Source of the DNA: Clostridia bacterium
GTDB taxonomy: Bacteria; Bacillota_A; Clostridia; Christensenellales; Aristaeellaceae
Length of the DNA: 30,567 nt
Assembly (NCBI GenBank): GCA_017525805.1
Contig: JAFXSH010000093.1
Coordinates: 1 to 30,567, forward strand
Reading direction: 5' to 3'
Made by a program: the position numbers and the translations under genes. Position 1 is the stretch's first letter. The number at the start of each line of letters is the position of its first letter. The notes beneath the pieces are model-generated. The model searched no databases. It worked only from the letters and a program-made list of their open reading frames with translations, and was not told where the DNA came from. Positions 1 through 10,253 of this stretch are shown one piece after another.

Positions 1-1165
<1,165 letters not shown>

Positions 1166-1175
1166 CCTTGGTGTA

Positions 1176-1204
1176 CGCGCGCCCGGGGCAGCCCCGTGCG
1201 CGCG
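1176..1204 (+). other. GC-rich hairpin between rpoB and rpoC
   Basis: CGCGCGC pairs with GCGCGCG, then one mismatch, then CGGGG with CCCCG, closing on a 3-base CAG loop. No T-run follows, so it is not an intrinsic terminator. It sits in the rpoB-rpoC spacer, 17 nt before the rpoC ribosome binding site. A role in RNA processing, stability or modulation of rpoC translation is inference only. Confidence 0.6.
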
Positions 1205-1239
1205 GCCCAAAGCGTTTTAAGCGGAGGGAGTTTAGATAC

Positions 1240-4200
1240 ATGTTTGAACAAACCAATATAGATTCCATTCAGATCGGCATGGCCTCGTCCGAGCAGATTT
1301 TGGCCTGGAGCTACGGCGAGGTAAGCAAGCCCGAAACCATCAATTACCGCACGCTCAAGCCCGAGCGCGACGGCCTGTACTGCGAGCGCATTTTTGGGCC
1401 CCAGAAGGACTGGGAATGCTCCTGCGGCAAATACAAGCGCGTAAAATTCAAGGATAAGGAAAAAACGTGCGATAAGTGCGGCGTGCAGATCACCCGCGCC
1501 AAGGTGCGCCGCGAGCGCATGGGCCATATCGCCCTGGCCGCCCCCGTCAGCCATATTTGGTACTTCAAGGGCATCCCCTCCCGGATGGGCATGCTGCTGG
1601 ACGTGAGCCCCCGGGCCCTGGAAAAGGTGCTCTATTTCGCTTCCTATATCGTGCTGAATCCCGGCAACGAAGCGATGACGAAGGTGAGCCGCAACGAGCT
1701 GATCACCGATTCCAAGTACCGCTCCATCATGGCCATGAGCCAGGAAGAACGGGGAGAATTCAAGGCCGGCATCGGCGCGGAAGCCGTAAAGGAAATGCTT
1801 TTGGCGCTGGATCTGGATCAGCTCAGCGAAAGCCTGAAAAAGGAAATCGCCGATCTGATCGAAAAGGAACGGGATCGGGAAGGCGAAGGCCAGAAGCGCA
1901 CCCACGCCATCAAGCGCCTGGAAGTGGTGGAAGCTTTCCGCCTGTCCAATAACCGCCCCGAATGGATGATCATGGACGTGGTGCCCGTGATCCCGCCGGA
2001 CCTGCGCCCCATGGTGCAGCTGGACGGCGGCCGTTTCGCCACCTCCGACCTGAACGACCTGTACCGCCGGGTGATCAACCGCAACAACCGCCTGAAGCGG
2101 ATGCTGGAATTGGGCACCCCGGATATCATCGTGCGCAATGAAAAGCGCATGCTGCAGGAAGCCGTGGACGCCCTGATCGACAACGGCCGCCGCGGACGGC
2201 CTGTCACCGGCCCCGGCAACCGGCCCCTGAAAAGCCTTTCCGACCTGCTGCGCGGCAAGCAGGGCCGCTTCCGTCAGAACCTGCTGGGCAAGCGCGTGGA
2301 CTATTCCGGCCGTTCCGTCATCGTTGTAGGTCCGGAACTGAAACTGTATCAGTGCGGCCTGCCCAAGGACATGGCGCTGGAGCTGTTCAAGCCCTTCGTG
2401 ATGGAAAAGCTGGTGTCCCTGCGCATCGCCCACAACGTAAAATCCGCCAAGCGTATGGTGGAAAAGGTAAAGCCCGAGGTGTGGGATATCTTGGAGCAGG
2501 TGATCAAGGAACATCCGGTGCTTTTGAACCGCGCTCCCACCCTGCACCGCTTGGGCATCCAGGCCTTTGAACCCATCCTGGTGGAAGGCAAGGCCATCCG
2601 CCTGCATCCCTTGGCCTGCACCGCCTACAACGCCGACTTTGACGGCGACCAGATGGCCGTGCACGTACCGCTTTCCATGGAAGCCCAGGCCGAAGCCCGC
2701 TTCCTCATGCTGTGCGCCAACAATATCATGAAGCCCCAGGACGGCATGCCCGTCATTTCCCCCACCCAGGACATGGTGATCGGGTGCCACTACCTGACCA
2801 TCACCCGGGACGACGCCAAGGGCGCGGGCCGCGTGTTCGCTTCTCCCGACGAAGCCATGATGGCCTACCAGTGCCAGCAGATCGCCCTGCAGGCCCCCAT
2901 CAAGGTCCGCATCGAACGCACCTGGGAGGGCGTGACCGAACGCCGCATCATCGACACCACCTTAGGCCTTTTGATCTTCAACGAAGTGGTGCCCCAGGAT
3001 TTGGGCTTCAAGCCCCGCGAGACCATGGACGACCAGTTCGTGCTGGAAATCGACCATAAGGTAATCAAGAAGGACTTGGGCAAGATCGTGGAACGCTGCT
3101 TCCACGTCCACGGCGAAAGCCAGACCGCCGCCGTGCTGGACTCCATCAAGAACTTGGGTTACAAGTATTCCACCCGCGGCGCCATCACCGTGTCCGTCAG
3201 CGACATCATCATCCCGCCCGAAAAGCAGACCTGGCTCAAGGAAACGGATGATCTGGTGGGCCGGATCAATAAGAAGTACCGCCGGGGCGAAATGAGCGAG
3301 GACGAACGCTACCGCATGGTCATCGAAGCCTGGCAGAATACCACCAATCGGCTTAAAAACCGCGTGATGGAAGTGCTGCCCCCCTTCAACCCCATCAGCA
3401 TGATGACCGGTTCCGGCGCCCGTGGCAGCGCCGGTCAGGTGGCCCAGCTGGCCGGTATGCGCGGCCTGATGGCCTCCCCCTCCGGCCGCGCCATCGAAGT
3501 GCCTATCCGCGCCAATTTCCGCGAGGGCCTGAACGTGCTGGAATTCTTCATGTCCTCCCACGGCAGCCGCAAGTCCCTGGCCGACACCGCCCTGCGTACC
3601 GCAGACTCTGGTTACCTGACCCGCCGTCTGGTAGACGTGGCCCAGGAAGTGATCGTGCGGGAGATCGACTGCTTTGAAAGCCGTGGCGAAAAGGTGCGCG
3701 GCATCACCGTGCAGCCCATCGGCGAGATCGAAGGCATCGACGACCGCGTGCGCGGCCGCTATGCCGCCGAGGATGTGTACCATCCCATTTCCGGCGAGCT
3801 GCTGGTGCACATGAACGAGCTGATCGATTACGATAAGGCCCAGGTGATCAAAAACGCCGGCGTTACCAAAATGAACGTGCGCTCGGTGCTGACCTGCCAC
3901 AGCGAACACGGCGTGTGCGCCCGCTGCTACGGCATGAACTTAGCCCACGGCGGCAACGTGGACATCGGCGAAGCGGTGGGCATCATCGCCGCCCAGTCCA
4001 TTGGCGAGCCCGGCACCCAGCTGACCATGCGTACCTTCCACTCCGGCGGCGTTGCCTCCGCCGACGATATCACCCAGGGTCTTCCCCGCGTGGAAGAGCT
4101 GTTCGAGGCCCGCAAGCCCAAGCGCGACGCCACCCTGGCCGAAATCGGCGGCAAGGTGCAGATCGTGGAGAACAAGAAGAAGCGCGAAGTGATCATCACC

Positions 4201-4797
4201 AGCGAAGAAGACCCCAACGAAAAGAAGACCTACCAGATCCATTACGGCGCGCGGCTCAAGGTGGCCGACGGTGATACCGTGCCCGCCGGCGCGGAACTGA
4301 TCGAAGGCGCCGTGAACCCCCACGACCTGCTGCGCATCTTAGGTGTTCGCGCCGTGCAGGAATACCTGCTGAAAGAAGTGCTTTCCGCTTACTATTCCTC
4401 CGGTGTTAAGATCGCCGACAAGCACATCGAAATCATCGTGCGGCAGATGCTGCGGAAGGTCCGCGTGGAAGATGCCGGGAATACCGATCTGCTGCCCGGC
4501 GGCCTGGTGGATATCTACGAATTTGAGCAGGCCAACGAAAAGACCATCATGGAGGGCGGCCGGCCGGCCATCGCCAAGCGCATCCTGCTGGGCATTACCA
4601 AAGCCTCTCTGGCTACCGATTCCTTCCTGTCCGCCGCCTCCTTCCAGGAGACCACCCGCGTGCTCACCGAAGCCGCCATCAAGGGCAAAGTGGACCCGCT
4701 GCTGGGCCTGAAGGAAAACGTGATCATCGGCAAGCTGATCCCCGCCGGTACGGGCCTGAAGCGCTACAAGAACATCGAGCTCCAGGAAACCTACTGA
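1240..4797 (+). CDS. rpoC: DNA-directed RNA polymerase subunit beta'
   Basis: Complete beta' subunit of 1185 residues, the usual Gram-positive length. The catalytic magnesium-binding motif NADFDGDQ is intact, with Asp466, Asp468 and Asp470. The N-terminal zinc ribbon has Cys60, Cys62, Cys77 and Cys80. The second zinc site includes [11 protein letters not shown] starting at Cys886. The [15 protein letters not shown] region and the following bridge-helix and trigger-loop stretches are well conserved. The ATG is chosen because GGAGGG lies 12 bases before it and [16 protein letters not shown] is a typical start; the frame stays open 26 codons further upstream, but that stretch is the intercistronic hairpin. 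Tandem TGA-TAA stops end the gene. It is co-transcribed with rpoB and followed by a strong hairpin. Confidence 0.98.
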   Translation: MFEQTNIDSIQIGMASSEQILAWSYGEVSKPETINYRTLKPERDGLYCERIFGPQKDWECSCGKYKRVKFKDKEKTCDKCGVQITRAKVRRERMGHIALAAPVSHIWYFKGIPSRMGMLLDVSPRALEKVLYFASYIVLNPGNEAMTKVSRNELITDSKYRSIMAMSQEERGEFKAGIGAEAVKEMLLALDLDQLSESLKKEIADLIEKERDREGEGQKRTHAIKRLEVVEAFRLSNNRPEWMIMDVVPVIPPDLRPMVQLDGGRFATSDLNDLYRRVINRNNRLKRMLELGTPDIIVRNEKRMLQEAVDALIDNGRRGRPVTGPGNRPLKSLSDLLRGKQGRFRQNLLGKRVDYSGRSVIVVGPELKLYQCGLPKDMALELFKPFVMEKLVSLRIAHNVKSAKRMVEKVKPEVWDILEQVIKEHPVLLNRAPTLHRLGIQAFEPILVEGKAIRLHPLACTAYNADFDGDQMAVHVPLSMEAQAEARFLMLCANNIMKPQDGMPVISPTQDMVIGCHYLTITRDDAKGAGRVFASPDEAMMAYQCQQIALQAPIKVRIERTWEGVTERRIIDTTLGLLIFNEVVPQDLGFKPRETMDDQFVLEIDHKVIKKDLGKIVERCFHVHGESQTAAVLDSIKNLGYKYSTRGAITVSVSDIIIPPEKQTWLKETDDLVGRINKKYRRGEMSEDERYRMVIEAWQNTTNRLKNRVMEVLPPFNPISMMTGSGARGSAGQVAQLAGMRGLMASPSGRAIEVPIRANFREGLNVLEFFMSSHGSRKSLADTALRTADSGYLTRRLVDVAQEVIVREIDCFESRGEKVRGITVQPIGEIEGIDDRVRGRYAAEDVYHPISGELLVHMNELIDYDKAQVIKNAGVTKMNVRSVLTCHSEHGVCARCYGMNLAHGGNVDIGEAVGIIAAQSIGEPGTQLTMRTFHSGGVASADDITQGLPRVEELFEARKPKRDATLAEIGGKVQIVENKKKREVIITSEEDPNEKKTYQIHYGARLKVADGDTVPAGAELIEGAVNPHDLLRILGVRAVQEYLLKEVLSAYYSSGVKIADKHIEIIVRQMLRKVRVEDAGNTDLLPGGLVDIYEFEQANEKTIMEGGRPAIAKRILLGITKASLATDSFLSAASFQETTRVLTEAAIKGKVDPLLGLKENVIIGKLIPAGTGLKRYKNIELQETY

Positions 4798-4813
4798 TAA
4801 ACAAGCGTCAGCG

Positions 4814-4857
4814 AAGAGCCGCCCTTCCCCATCCGGGGAAGGGCGGCTCTTTCATTT
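4814..4857 (+). terminator. Rho-independent terminator of rpoBC
   Basis: A perfect 17-bp stem (AAGAGCCGCCCTTCCCC pairing with its complement) closes on the 4-base loop ATCC and is followed by TCATTTA, a weak T-rich tail. It lies 17 bases after the rpoC stop, between convergent genes. The 10-mer GGCTCTTTCA occurs at 4845 and again 20 bases downstream, so the stem base is partly repeated. Confidence 0.85.
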
Positions 4858-4921
4858 ATCCTCTGGCTCTTTCAATGTGCGCTCTTTTTCCCTCTTGACA
4901 GTTGGGCACTACATAACAGTA

Positions 4922-7750
4922 TTATTTGCCTACTGTCAGCTTGGGGTTGTGGGGCGCGGGCGCGCCTTCCATATCGAAGGGCGCGTACCGGAAGGTGATT
5001 TCCTGTTCGCCGGTAAGGCCGTTCAGATAATCCGCCTTGAGGGTGACGGTATCGCCGTCCACGGTGTAATCCTGATCCGCAACCAGGGTATATTCCCCGC
5101 AGACGATGGCTTCAAACTCATAATCGCCGTCTTTCCTGGTCACGACGATATCGCCGTTTTCATTGGGCGCGGCTTCGATGCCGGGCTGCACGAGCATGAA
5201 CCGGCTCACGACCCCGCCGTCGGCTCCCAGCTCGGCCAGCAGGGCGTTAAATTCATCTTCCGTCAGTTCCGGCATGTCGGGCACGTCCACGTCCCGCAGG
5301 GCCTTAAACTTATGGCCGCTCACCGTGACCATCATGGGCCAGTATTCGCTTCCGTTGATGACGACCAGCTCATATTCGCCATCTTCGATTTCCGCCAGGA
5401 ATTCATCGGTAAACTCAATGACGAAGCTCTTGGTTTCCACCTTTTTATAGGTATACTTGGCGCCTGCGTCCTTGATCACTTCATCGAGGCCTTTCTGAAC
5501 CTCTTCGTTAAAGCGCACGCCGCCGTCCCTTTCCATATTGCCGTTGATGTGGATGCCGTTTCCCATATCCGTGATGGTCACGTTGCCGGATTCGATCAGG
5601 TACTGGCCGCCCATCTTGCCGATGGAGGTGGCCACGGTGAAGGTTTCGCCACCCAAGGAAGCGCCGCAGCGCTTGCAGGAGAAGGTGGTGACATACAGCT
5701 GCATTTCGATGGGCCTGCCGTCCTTGCTCACGGCGGTGCGGGTCTTGCCATGGGAAGCGGTGCTGCTGACCACTTTATGGCCCAGGGCGGGAATGGTGCC
5801 GTACCCGGTTTCACCGGCCTGCTCCGCGGGGCAGTTTTCGCATTTTTCGCCGTTATACTGCCCGTCGGTCGTGCAGGTAGGCTCCTGCGAGGCCACAGGC
5901 TTGAAATGGTGCTGCCCGTCGCCGCCCAGCGTGGGGATCGTGGTCGTTTCATCGATATCGCAGCCGGGATTCGAGCACTTGATGTGTTTGTAGCCCTCGG
6001 TCAGGCAGGTGGCTTCCAGTTGATCGATCACCTCGATGTTGTGACCTAAGGCGGGCACGAAATCATAATTGCCGAAGATGCCGCAAATGGTGCAGCGCTG
6101 GCCGTTGATCCTGCCGGATTCGGTGCAGGTGGCCTGCACGTCCTGGCTCTTATCATCCACCCATACATGCTCGCGGGGATAGGTGAGGGTCAGCTTGGCG
6201 CCGCATTCGCAGGTGGCGGTGCGTACCACATCCTCCTTGGGTTCCTTGCAGCTTCCCTGGGACACGTAATCCCAGCCTCCCCAGGTGTGGGGCGCGGCGT
6301 TTTCGGAATCCCGTATGCCGCAGCGGATGCAGGACGGCGCGTGGTTGCCCTCGCCCTCGCTGGTGCAGCTGGACTTGTTATACTTGAGCGGGCCGCTGAA
6401 ATCGTGACCCAGGGCCTTGTACTGCTGGAGCGCCGGGAACATGGCCGCTTCGCTTTCTATCCCGGCGGAGAAGACCATGCCCTTCCTTCCGCACACGGAG
6501 CAGTCGGCCTGGATGGAGCCGTTTTCGATGCAGTCGTTTTTGATGAGTACGGTAATGTTGGTCAGCTCGTGGGCCTGCTTTTCGCTGGGCGTCCCGCAGC
6601 GGGTGCAGAAAGTCCAATGCTGCCAAAAATCGCTTTCATAGGTATTGCCCCAGTTATGGTGGGCGAACCAGTCCGCGTTTTCGCCTTCCTTGGGGCCGGC
6701 GTTTTCCGTATCCACCCTTCCGCACACGCATTTCCGTTCCAGTACAGCGTTCTCGGTACAGGTAGCCTCCTGGGTCACTGTGATCTGGGCGTACGCGTGG
6801 TCCTCCAGGTCCAAATCGGTTTTGCAGTTCGTGCAGTATACGCTGTGAGCGCTGTCGCTCTTGTTTTCATACTTGAGCATGCCGCTGGGATGAGGGCATT
6901 TCACGATGGTGAATTCTTTGGTGATTTTTCCCTTTATAACCTCGCCGTCGCCGATGATGGTCACTTTTGCGGTGCCCACATCCACGTTGTTTTCATATTC
7001 GACGGTATAATGCTCCTTGTCCACAATGGAAGTGACGGTGCCGCCGTTGCCGTCGTCCACGGTCACGGAAAGCGTCACTTCCGGCTTGATTTCCTCGCCC
7101 GTCTGGAAGAACGTGCCGTTTTCCTCCGAGAAGTTGACCTGCCCGCCGCCGGCGGAAACGTCCGGCACGTTGGCTATCGTTTGGTCCAGGTCACATTTTG
7201 TGCAGGAATAGTTCTTCGCGCCAAAGGGGTATTGAGGGTTGGGGGCGATGGATACTGTTAACGTCGTGTGGTTTTCCTGGAAGTGCTTGTTGCATTTCAA
7301 ACAGAGAACGGTATGCGTGCTCATGCCGTAGGAGGAATACCCGAGGTACTCCTCCGGATGGGTACAGGTAGCGCTGCTGGAAGAGCCGCCGCCTTCATGC
7401 TTCCTCATGAAATTGCATTTCCCGCAGTAATCAACCAATGTACCCGCGGGAAAATTCGGATCACCTTCGGAAGCTGGAAAAGTTTGAAAATCGCATGCCG
7501 ATTTCACGTATTTTATTGCACCGCATCCGGTCACGCCACACATAAGTTCCTCAGCATGATAGCCATTTCCCAATTGGATATATTGCTGATGGATCGCTTC
7601 GCCCTCGGGATGGGTACAGCCGGTAAGATCGCCGCCAAGCCATTCGCCATAAGGCGGTTCTCCCGCGTGGGCCGTCCCCAGGGCCAGGCCGAACAGGAGC
7701 GTCAGCGTCAGGGACAGGAGCAGCAGGAAGCCAAATAGTTTTTTGTGCAT
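4922..7750 (-). CDS. Secreted cysteine-knuckle repeat protein
   Basis: A 942-residue exported protein of unknown function. The start is the ATG with AAGGAGA seven bases upstream, giving MHKKLFGF, a long hydrophobic stretch and an AHA cleavage site near residue 29; the frame is open 57 codons further upstream, but that part has no signal or ribosome binding site. Between about residues 45 and 700 there are 14 short cysteine pairs: ten CxxC (such as CLKC, CTKC, CTRC, CTIC, CKRC), two CxC and two Cx4C. They are often preceded by an ATCTExG-like phrase and separated by ALGH, a repeat style common in surface proteins of gut Clostridia. A beta-sandwich-like insert near residues 200-285 (HYTVEYENN ... 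GKITKEFTI) resembles bacterial Ig/YDG-type modules. The last ~240 residues are cysteine-poor. No LPXTG, SLH or C-terminal membrane anchor is visible, so attachment is unexplained. Metal or disulfide chemistry is inferred. Confidence 0.85.
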   Translation of the reverse strand: MHKKLFGFLLLLSLTLTLLFGLALGTAHAGEPPYGEWLGGDLTGCTHPEGEAIHQQYIQLGNGYHAEELMCGVTGCGAIKYVKSACDFQTFPASEGDPNFPAGTLVDYCGKCNFMRKHEGGGSSSSATCTHPEEYLGYSSYGMSTHTVLCLKCNKHFQENHTTLTVSIAPNPQYPFGAKNYSCTKCDLDQTIANVPDVSAGGGQVNFSEENGTFFQTGEEIKPEVTLSVTVDDGNGGTVTSIVDKEHYTVEYENNVDVGTAKVTIIGDGEVIKGKITKEFTIVKCPHPSGMLKYENKSDSAHSVYCTNCKTDLDLEDHAYAQITVTQEATCTENAVLERKCVCGRVDTENAGPKEGENADWFAHHNWGNTYESDFWQHWTFCTRCGTPSEKQAHELTNITVLIKNDCIENGSIQADCSVCGRKGMVFSAGIESEAAMFPALQQYKALGHDFSGPLKYNKSSCTSEGEGNHAPSCIRCGIRDSENAAPHTWGGWDYVSQGSCKEPKEDVVRTATCECGAKLTLTYPREHVWVDDKSQDVQATCTESGRINGQRCTICGIFGNYDFVPALGHNIEVIDQLEATCLTEGYKHIKCSNPGCDIDETTTIPTLGGDGQHHFKPVASQEPTCTTDGQYNGEKCENCPAEQAGETGYGTIPALGHKVVSSTASHGKTRTAVSKDGRPIEMQLYVTTFSCKRCGASLGGETFTVATSIGKMGGQYLIESGNVTITDMGNGIHINGNMERDGGVRFNEEVQKGLDEVIKDAGAKYTYKKVETKSFVIEFTDEFLAEIEDGEYELVVINGSEYWPMMVTVSGHKFKALRDVDVPDMPELTEDEFNALLAELGADGGVVSRFMLVQPGIEAAPNENGDIVVTRKDGDYEFEAIVCGEYTLVADQDYTVDGDTVTLKADYLNGLTGEQEITFRYAPFDMEGAPAPHNPKLTVGK

Positions 7751-7919
7751 AAACAGTCTCCTTTCGTTTAACAAGGTATCTCTCATGGGTAACGCAAAGG
7801 ATTTCCGGGGCGCTGCCGTGCGGGGATGTATGGGCTGTTCCCCTGTCGGGGGTACAGAAAGCCTACCGCTCCTTTCTTGCCGTGGCAGTTCTTCCCAATC
7901 TTTCCTTTTCGCGCTTTTC
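7751..7919 (-). other. Long untranslated leader of the cysteine-knuckle gene
   Basis: About 170 nt lie between the likely transcription start and the ATG. On the minus strand the leader has several alternative G/C-run pairings (CCCCCGACAGGGG; GGGG of that hairpin against two later CCCC runs) and ends in a clean AAGGAGA ribosome binding site. I do not recognise a riboswitch class. It may be an unclassified structured leader or simply GC-rich DNA. Confidence 0.4.
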
Positions 7920-7925
7920 ATGGAT

Positions 7926-7934
7926 AGAATAGCA
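7926..7934 (-). promoter_or_regulatory. Extended -10 promoter for the cysteine-knuckle gene
   Basis: On the minus strand TGC-TATTCT matches an extended -10 (TGnTATAAT). It abuts the T-run of the terminator upstream, so any -35 would lie inside the terminator stem; none is convincing. This fits an extended -10 promoter but is not proven. Confidence 0.4.
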
Positions 7935-7935
7935 T

Positions 7936-7968
7936 AAAAACGGCCCGAAAGTACAGGCTTTCGGGCCG
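7936..7968 (-). terminator. Terminator of the LytTR-DUF3021 transcript
   Basis: On the minus strand an 11-bp perfect stem CGGCCCGAAAG / CTTTCGGGCCG with a 6-base loop is followed directly by TTTTTAT. It lies about 110 bases after the DUF3021 stop, with a copy of the dispersed repeat in between. Confidence 0.85.
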
Positions 7969-7999
7969 AACGGTTGATATGGACCGCTGAACGGTCAAA

Positions 8000-8083
8000 A
8001 AGAGTGGAGAGCAGAGATTGATTTGGCTGATGCCTGTTTCCGGTATGGACAGACTATATCATCTCACCGCTCAACTCTCATTC
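8000..8083. repeat. Dispersed palindromic intergenic repeat, copy 1
   Basis: The left part reads AGAGTGGAGAGCAGAGATT; the right part contains CAGACTATATCATCTCA followed by CTCAACTCTCA. That 17-mer (8050-8066) occurs identically at 14806-14822 in copy 2. The arms are imperfect inverted repeats. The right edge touches the stop codon of the DUF3021 gene. No coding capacity. Confidence 0.65.
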
Positions 8084-8513
8084 ACTCCTCCGTATGTTTT
8101 TCCTTCCACCGGTTCAGTTCAGCGTTCATTCGTTTGATTGTACGCTTGTAGGTTGTATACATCGCCAGCCAGATGATGAAATATACCGCCACCATGGCCG
8201 CCGTCATGATCCAGAAGCCGGGATCACTCAGCGAAAACCAGCCCTCGATCAGTCCCAAGGCCGTATAGCCGCCAAAGGCGATCAGAAAATGGGTGACGGT
8301 ACAGCGGGTGACGCTCCAGCGGTCGATATCATAGACCACGGTGGAGCCCATAGCCAGCGCGCCCTGGAGCGCGCCCAGCAGGTAATTCATCCACAGGGGG
8401 AAGCCGAGCCCATCTTCCGACCCAGCCATTAGCGCAAAGAACCAGGAAATCAGCAGCCCCAACGCCAGGCCGGCCACGGCGAGCAGCATCGCACGTTTCC
8501 AAATTTTATTCAT
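8082..8513 (-). CDS. DUF3021 family membrane protein
   Basis: A 143-residue protein with four hydrophobic segments (about residues 9-30, 40-60, 72-92 and 100-120) and a basic, charged C-terminal tail (YKRTIKRMNAELNRWKEKHTEE), matching the DUF3021 family. It follows the LytTR gene by 18 bases with GGAGGT before the ATG, so the two are surely co-transcribed. In Gram-positive LytTR regulatory systems, a small membrane protein encoded beside the LytTR protein restrains the regulator; I infer the same partnership here. Signal and targets are unknown. Confidence 0.8.
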   Translation of the reverse strand: MNKIWKRAMLLAVAGLALGLLISWFFALMAGSEDGLGFPLWMNYLLGALQGALAMGSTVVYDIDRWSVTRCTVTHFLIAFGGYTALGLIEGWFSLSDPGFWIMTAAMVAVYFIIWLAMYTTYKRTIKRMNAELNRWKEKHTEE

Positions 8514-8531
8514 GTGCGTACCTCCTTCGCC

Positions 8532-8996
8532 TTACACAGGGGCCAGACGCTCTTCGATAGCGCGCACGTACCGGCGGGCCACCCAGGTGGAGCTTCCGTC
8601 CTCAAAGGTCACTTTGATGGTGCCGGACACGCTGAAATCAAAGTTCAGGATCTTGCCCAGATTCACGATTTCAAACCGGCTGATGCGCAGGAACAGGTCC
8701 GGGTTCAGCTGGGCTTCCACCCCCTGCAGCGTGCTCCTGGATTCAAACTCGCCCTGGGCGGAGCAAACCACCAGCCGCTTGTTTTCCGTATACACGCGGA
8801 TGATCTCCCGCTGCCTGAGCAGCGTGCGCGTGCCGCCGCGATACACGGAGAGGTTCTTTTCATCGTTGCGGACGAGGTTTGCCACAGCGGCGGCGATTTC
8901 GTCCACCCGGGCCGTCCGCTCCCTCGTCCGGATGATCACCTCAGGCTCGCGGCAGGAAGGGTCCACCTGAACGCGAACTCTGATTTCGCTTTTCAT
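8532..8996 (-). CDS. LytTR-domain DNA-binding transcriptional regulator
   Basis: A 154-residue stand-alone regulator. The C-terminal ~95 residues form a LytTR DNA-binding domain: IIRVYTENKRLVVCS, the ESRSTLQGVEAQL helix, FLRISRFEIVNL and a final ARRYVRAIEERL. The N-terminal ~55 residues are not a response-regulator receiver; no phospho-acceptor Asp pattern is present, so control is not by a classical histidine kinase. GAAGGAGGG precedes the ATG. It is paired with the DUF3021 gene, the standard layout of two-gene LytTR regulatory systems, which often regulate their own operon. The spacer before it is only 60 bases and contains no terminator, so read-through from the dehydrogenase gene is likely. 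Confidence 0.88.
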   Translation of the reverse strand: MKSEIRVRVQVDPSCREPEVIIRTRERTARVDEIAAAVANLVRNDEKNLSVYRGGTRTLLRQREIIRVYTENKRLVVCSAQGEFESRSTLQGVEAQLNPDLFLRISRFEIVNLGKILNFDFSVSGTIKVTFEDGSSTWVARRYVRAIEERLAPV

Positions 8997-9056
8997 GCGC
9001 CCTCCTTCTTCTTTTGATCCGCTGTTTTCAATTGATCCTGAGCAAATCCCCGCTGT

Positions 9057-10235
9057 TTACTTGGCTCCGCCGTAGGTATTGGAGGTATCTGCGAACACGG
9101 CTTTTCCGCCCTCCTTGCGGCGGGAGGTAGCCACGCGCTTCATGAGCTCGTCATAGTACAAATTTTCATCGAAGGGCAGCTCCACGGGCTTGCCGAGGAA
9201 CGCGGACAGGTGCATGGCGTTGGAGAGGGTCAGGCCGTTGATGCCTTCCTCGCCGCCCGCCACCATGGGTTCTCCCCGCAGGATGGCGGCGGCCCAGGCG
9301 TTCAGCACGCCCTCGTGCTGAGGGTTCTGGCCGTCGGTTTCCACTTCCACTTCGTGGCAGGGCACGACGCCGAAGGATTCGGTGTTGGTCTTGGTCCACT
9401 CCTGCTCCAGCTGATCAAATTCCAGCACGTACAGCTTTTCATTTTCGGCGATGAGCTGCGCGCCGTCCATCTGCACTTCAAACCGGTTGCTGCCGTGAGG
9501 GTCGCCGGTGGAGGTGATGAACACGCCGGTGTGCCCATCCTCGTATTCCATAAGGGCGGTCACGTCGTCTTCCACTTCAATATCGTGCCACTGGCCGTAG
9601 CGCATGTACGCCTGCACCTTTTTGGGCATGCCCAAAATCCACTGCCACAGGTCCAGCTGATGGGGGCACTGGTTCAGCAGCACGCCGCCGCCCTCGCCGC
9701 TCCAGGTGGCGCGCCAGTCGCCGCTGTCATAATAGAACTGACTGCGGTACCAGTTGGTGATCAGCCAGTTGGCCCGGCGCACCCGGCCATATTTTCCGCT
9801 CTGCACCAGTTCCCGCATTTTGCGGTACAGGCAGTTGGTGCGCTGGTTGAACATCATGCCGAACACCACTTCGGGGTGCTTCTTGGCTTCCTCGTTCATT
9901 TCCCGCACCTGCTTGGTGTACACGCCCGCGGGCTTTTCGCACATGACGTGGATGCCCCGTTTCATGCATTCCATCACGTACTTGGGATGCTCGTAGTGGG
10001 GAATGGACACGATGCAGGCGTCGATCAGCCCGCTGTCCAACATTTCGATGGCGTCGCCAAAGCAGGCAATGTCCTCGGGCAGGGTCTTTTTCGCCCATTC
10101 CACCCGGGCGGGGTTTTTGTCGGCGATGGCCGTCAGCTTGATTTCGGGGCACCAGCCGTCCTGCGTAAGATGCCGGGCGTAGCCGCTGCCCTGGTTGCCG
10201 ATGCCGATGATGCCGAGCCGTACAAATTCAGCCAT
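9057..10235 (-). CDS. Gfo/Idh/MocA family NAD(P)-dependent sugar oxidoreductase
   Basis: A 392-residue dehydrogenase. The N-terminal Rossmann fold shows GIGNQG (Gly11, Gly13, Gly16). The EKP motif gives Lys101, and the GGGVLLNQCPHQLDLWQW block gives His192, the usual catalytic His of this superfamily. The C-terminal domain is the open beta-sheet substrate domain. Family members oxidise sugar, inositol or ketosugar hydroxyls. The ATG at 10235 is preferred over the TTG five codons upstream because TCCTCC-complement GGAGGA lies seven bases before it and the TTG overlaps that site. It lies 18 bases after the isomerase-like gene, forming a pair. Such pairs act in inositol catabolism and in 3-keto-glycoside metabolism; which applies here cannot be told from sequence alone. 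Confidence 0.92.
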   Translation of the reverse strand: MAEFVRLGIIGIGNQGSGYARHLTQDGWCPEIKLTAIADKNPARVEWAKKTLPEDIACFGDAIEMLDSGLIDACIVSIPHYEHPKYVMECMKRGIHVMCEKPAGVYTKQVREMNEEAKKHPEVVFGMMFNQRTNCLYRKMRELVQSGKYGRVRRANWLITNWYRSQFYYDSGDWRATWSGEGGGVLLNQCPHQLDLWQWILGMPKKVQAYMRYGQWHDIEVEDDVTALMEYEDGHTGVFITSTGDPHGSNRFEVQMDGAQLIAENEKLYVLEFDQLEQEWTKTNTESFGVVPCHEVEVETDGQNPQHEGVLNAWAAAILRGEPMVAGGEEGINGLTLSNAMHLSAFLGKPVELPFDENLYYDELMKRVATSRRKEGGKAVFADTSNTYGGAK

Positions 10236-10253
10236 GTTCTTTTCCTCCAATCA

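Noticed and set aside
7785..7905. Plus-strand similarity to a cyclic-di-GMP-I riboswitch (AACGCAAAG ... GCCTACCG)
   Set aside because: The P1a/P1b pairing and tetraloop-receptor parts are not present, and no plus-strand gene follows for more than 3 kb.
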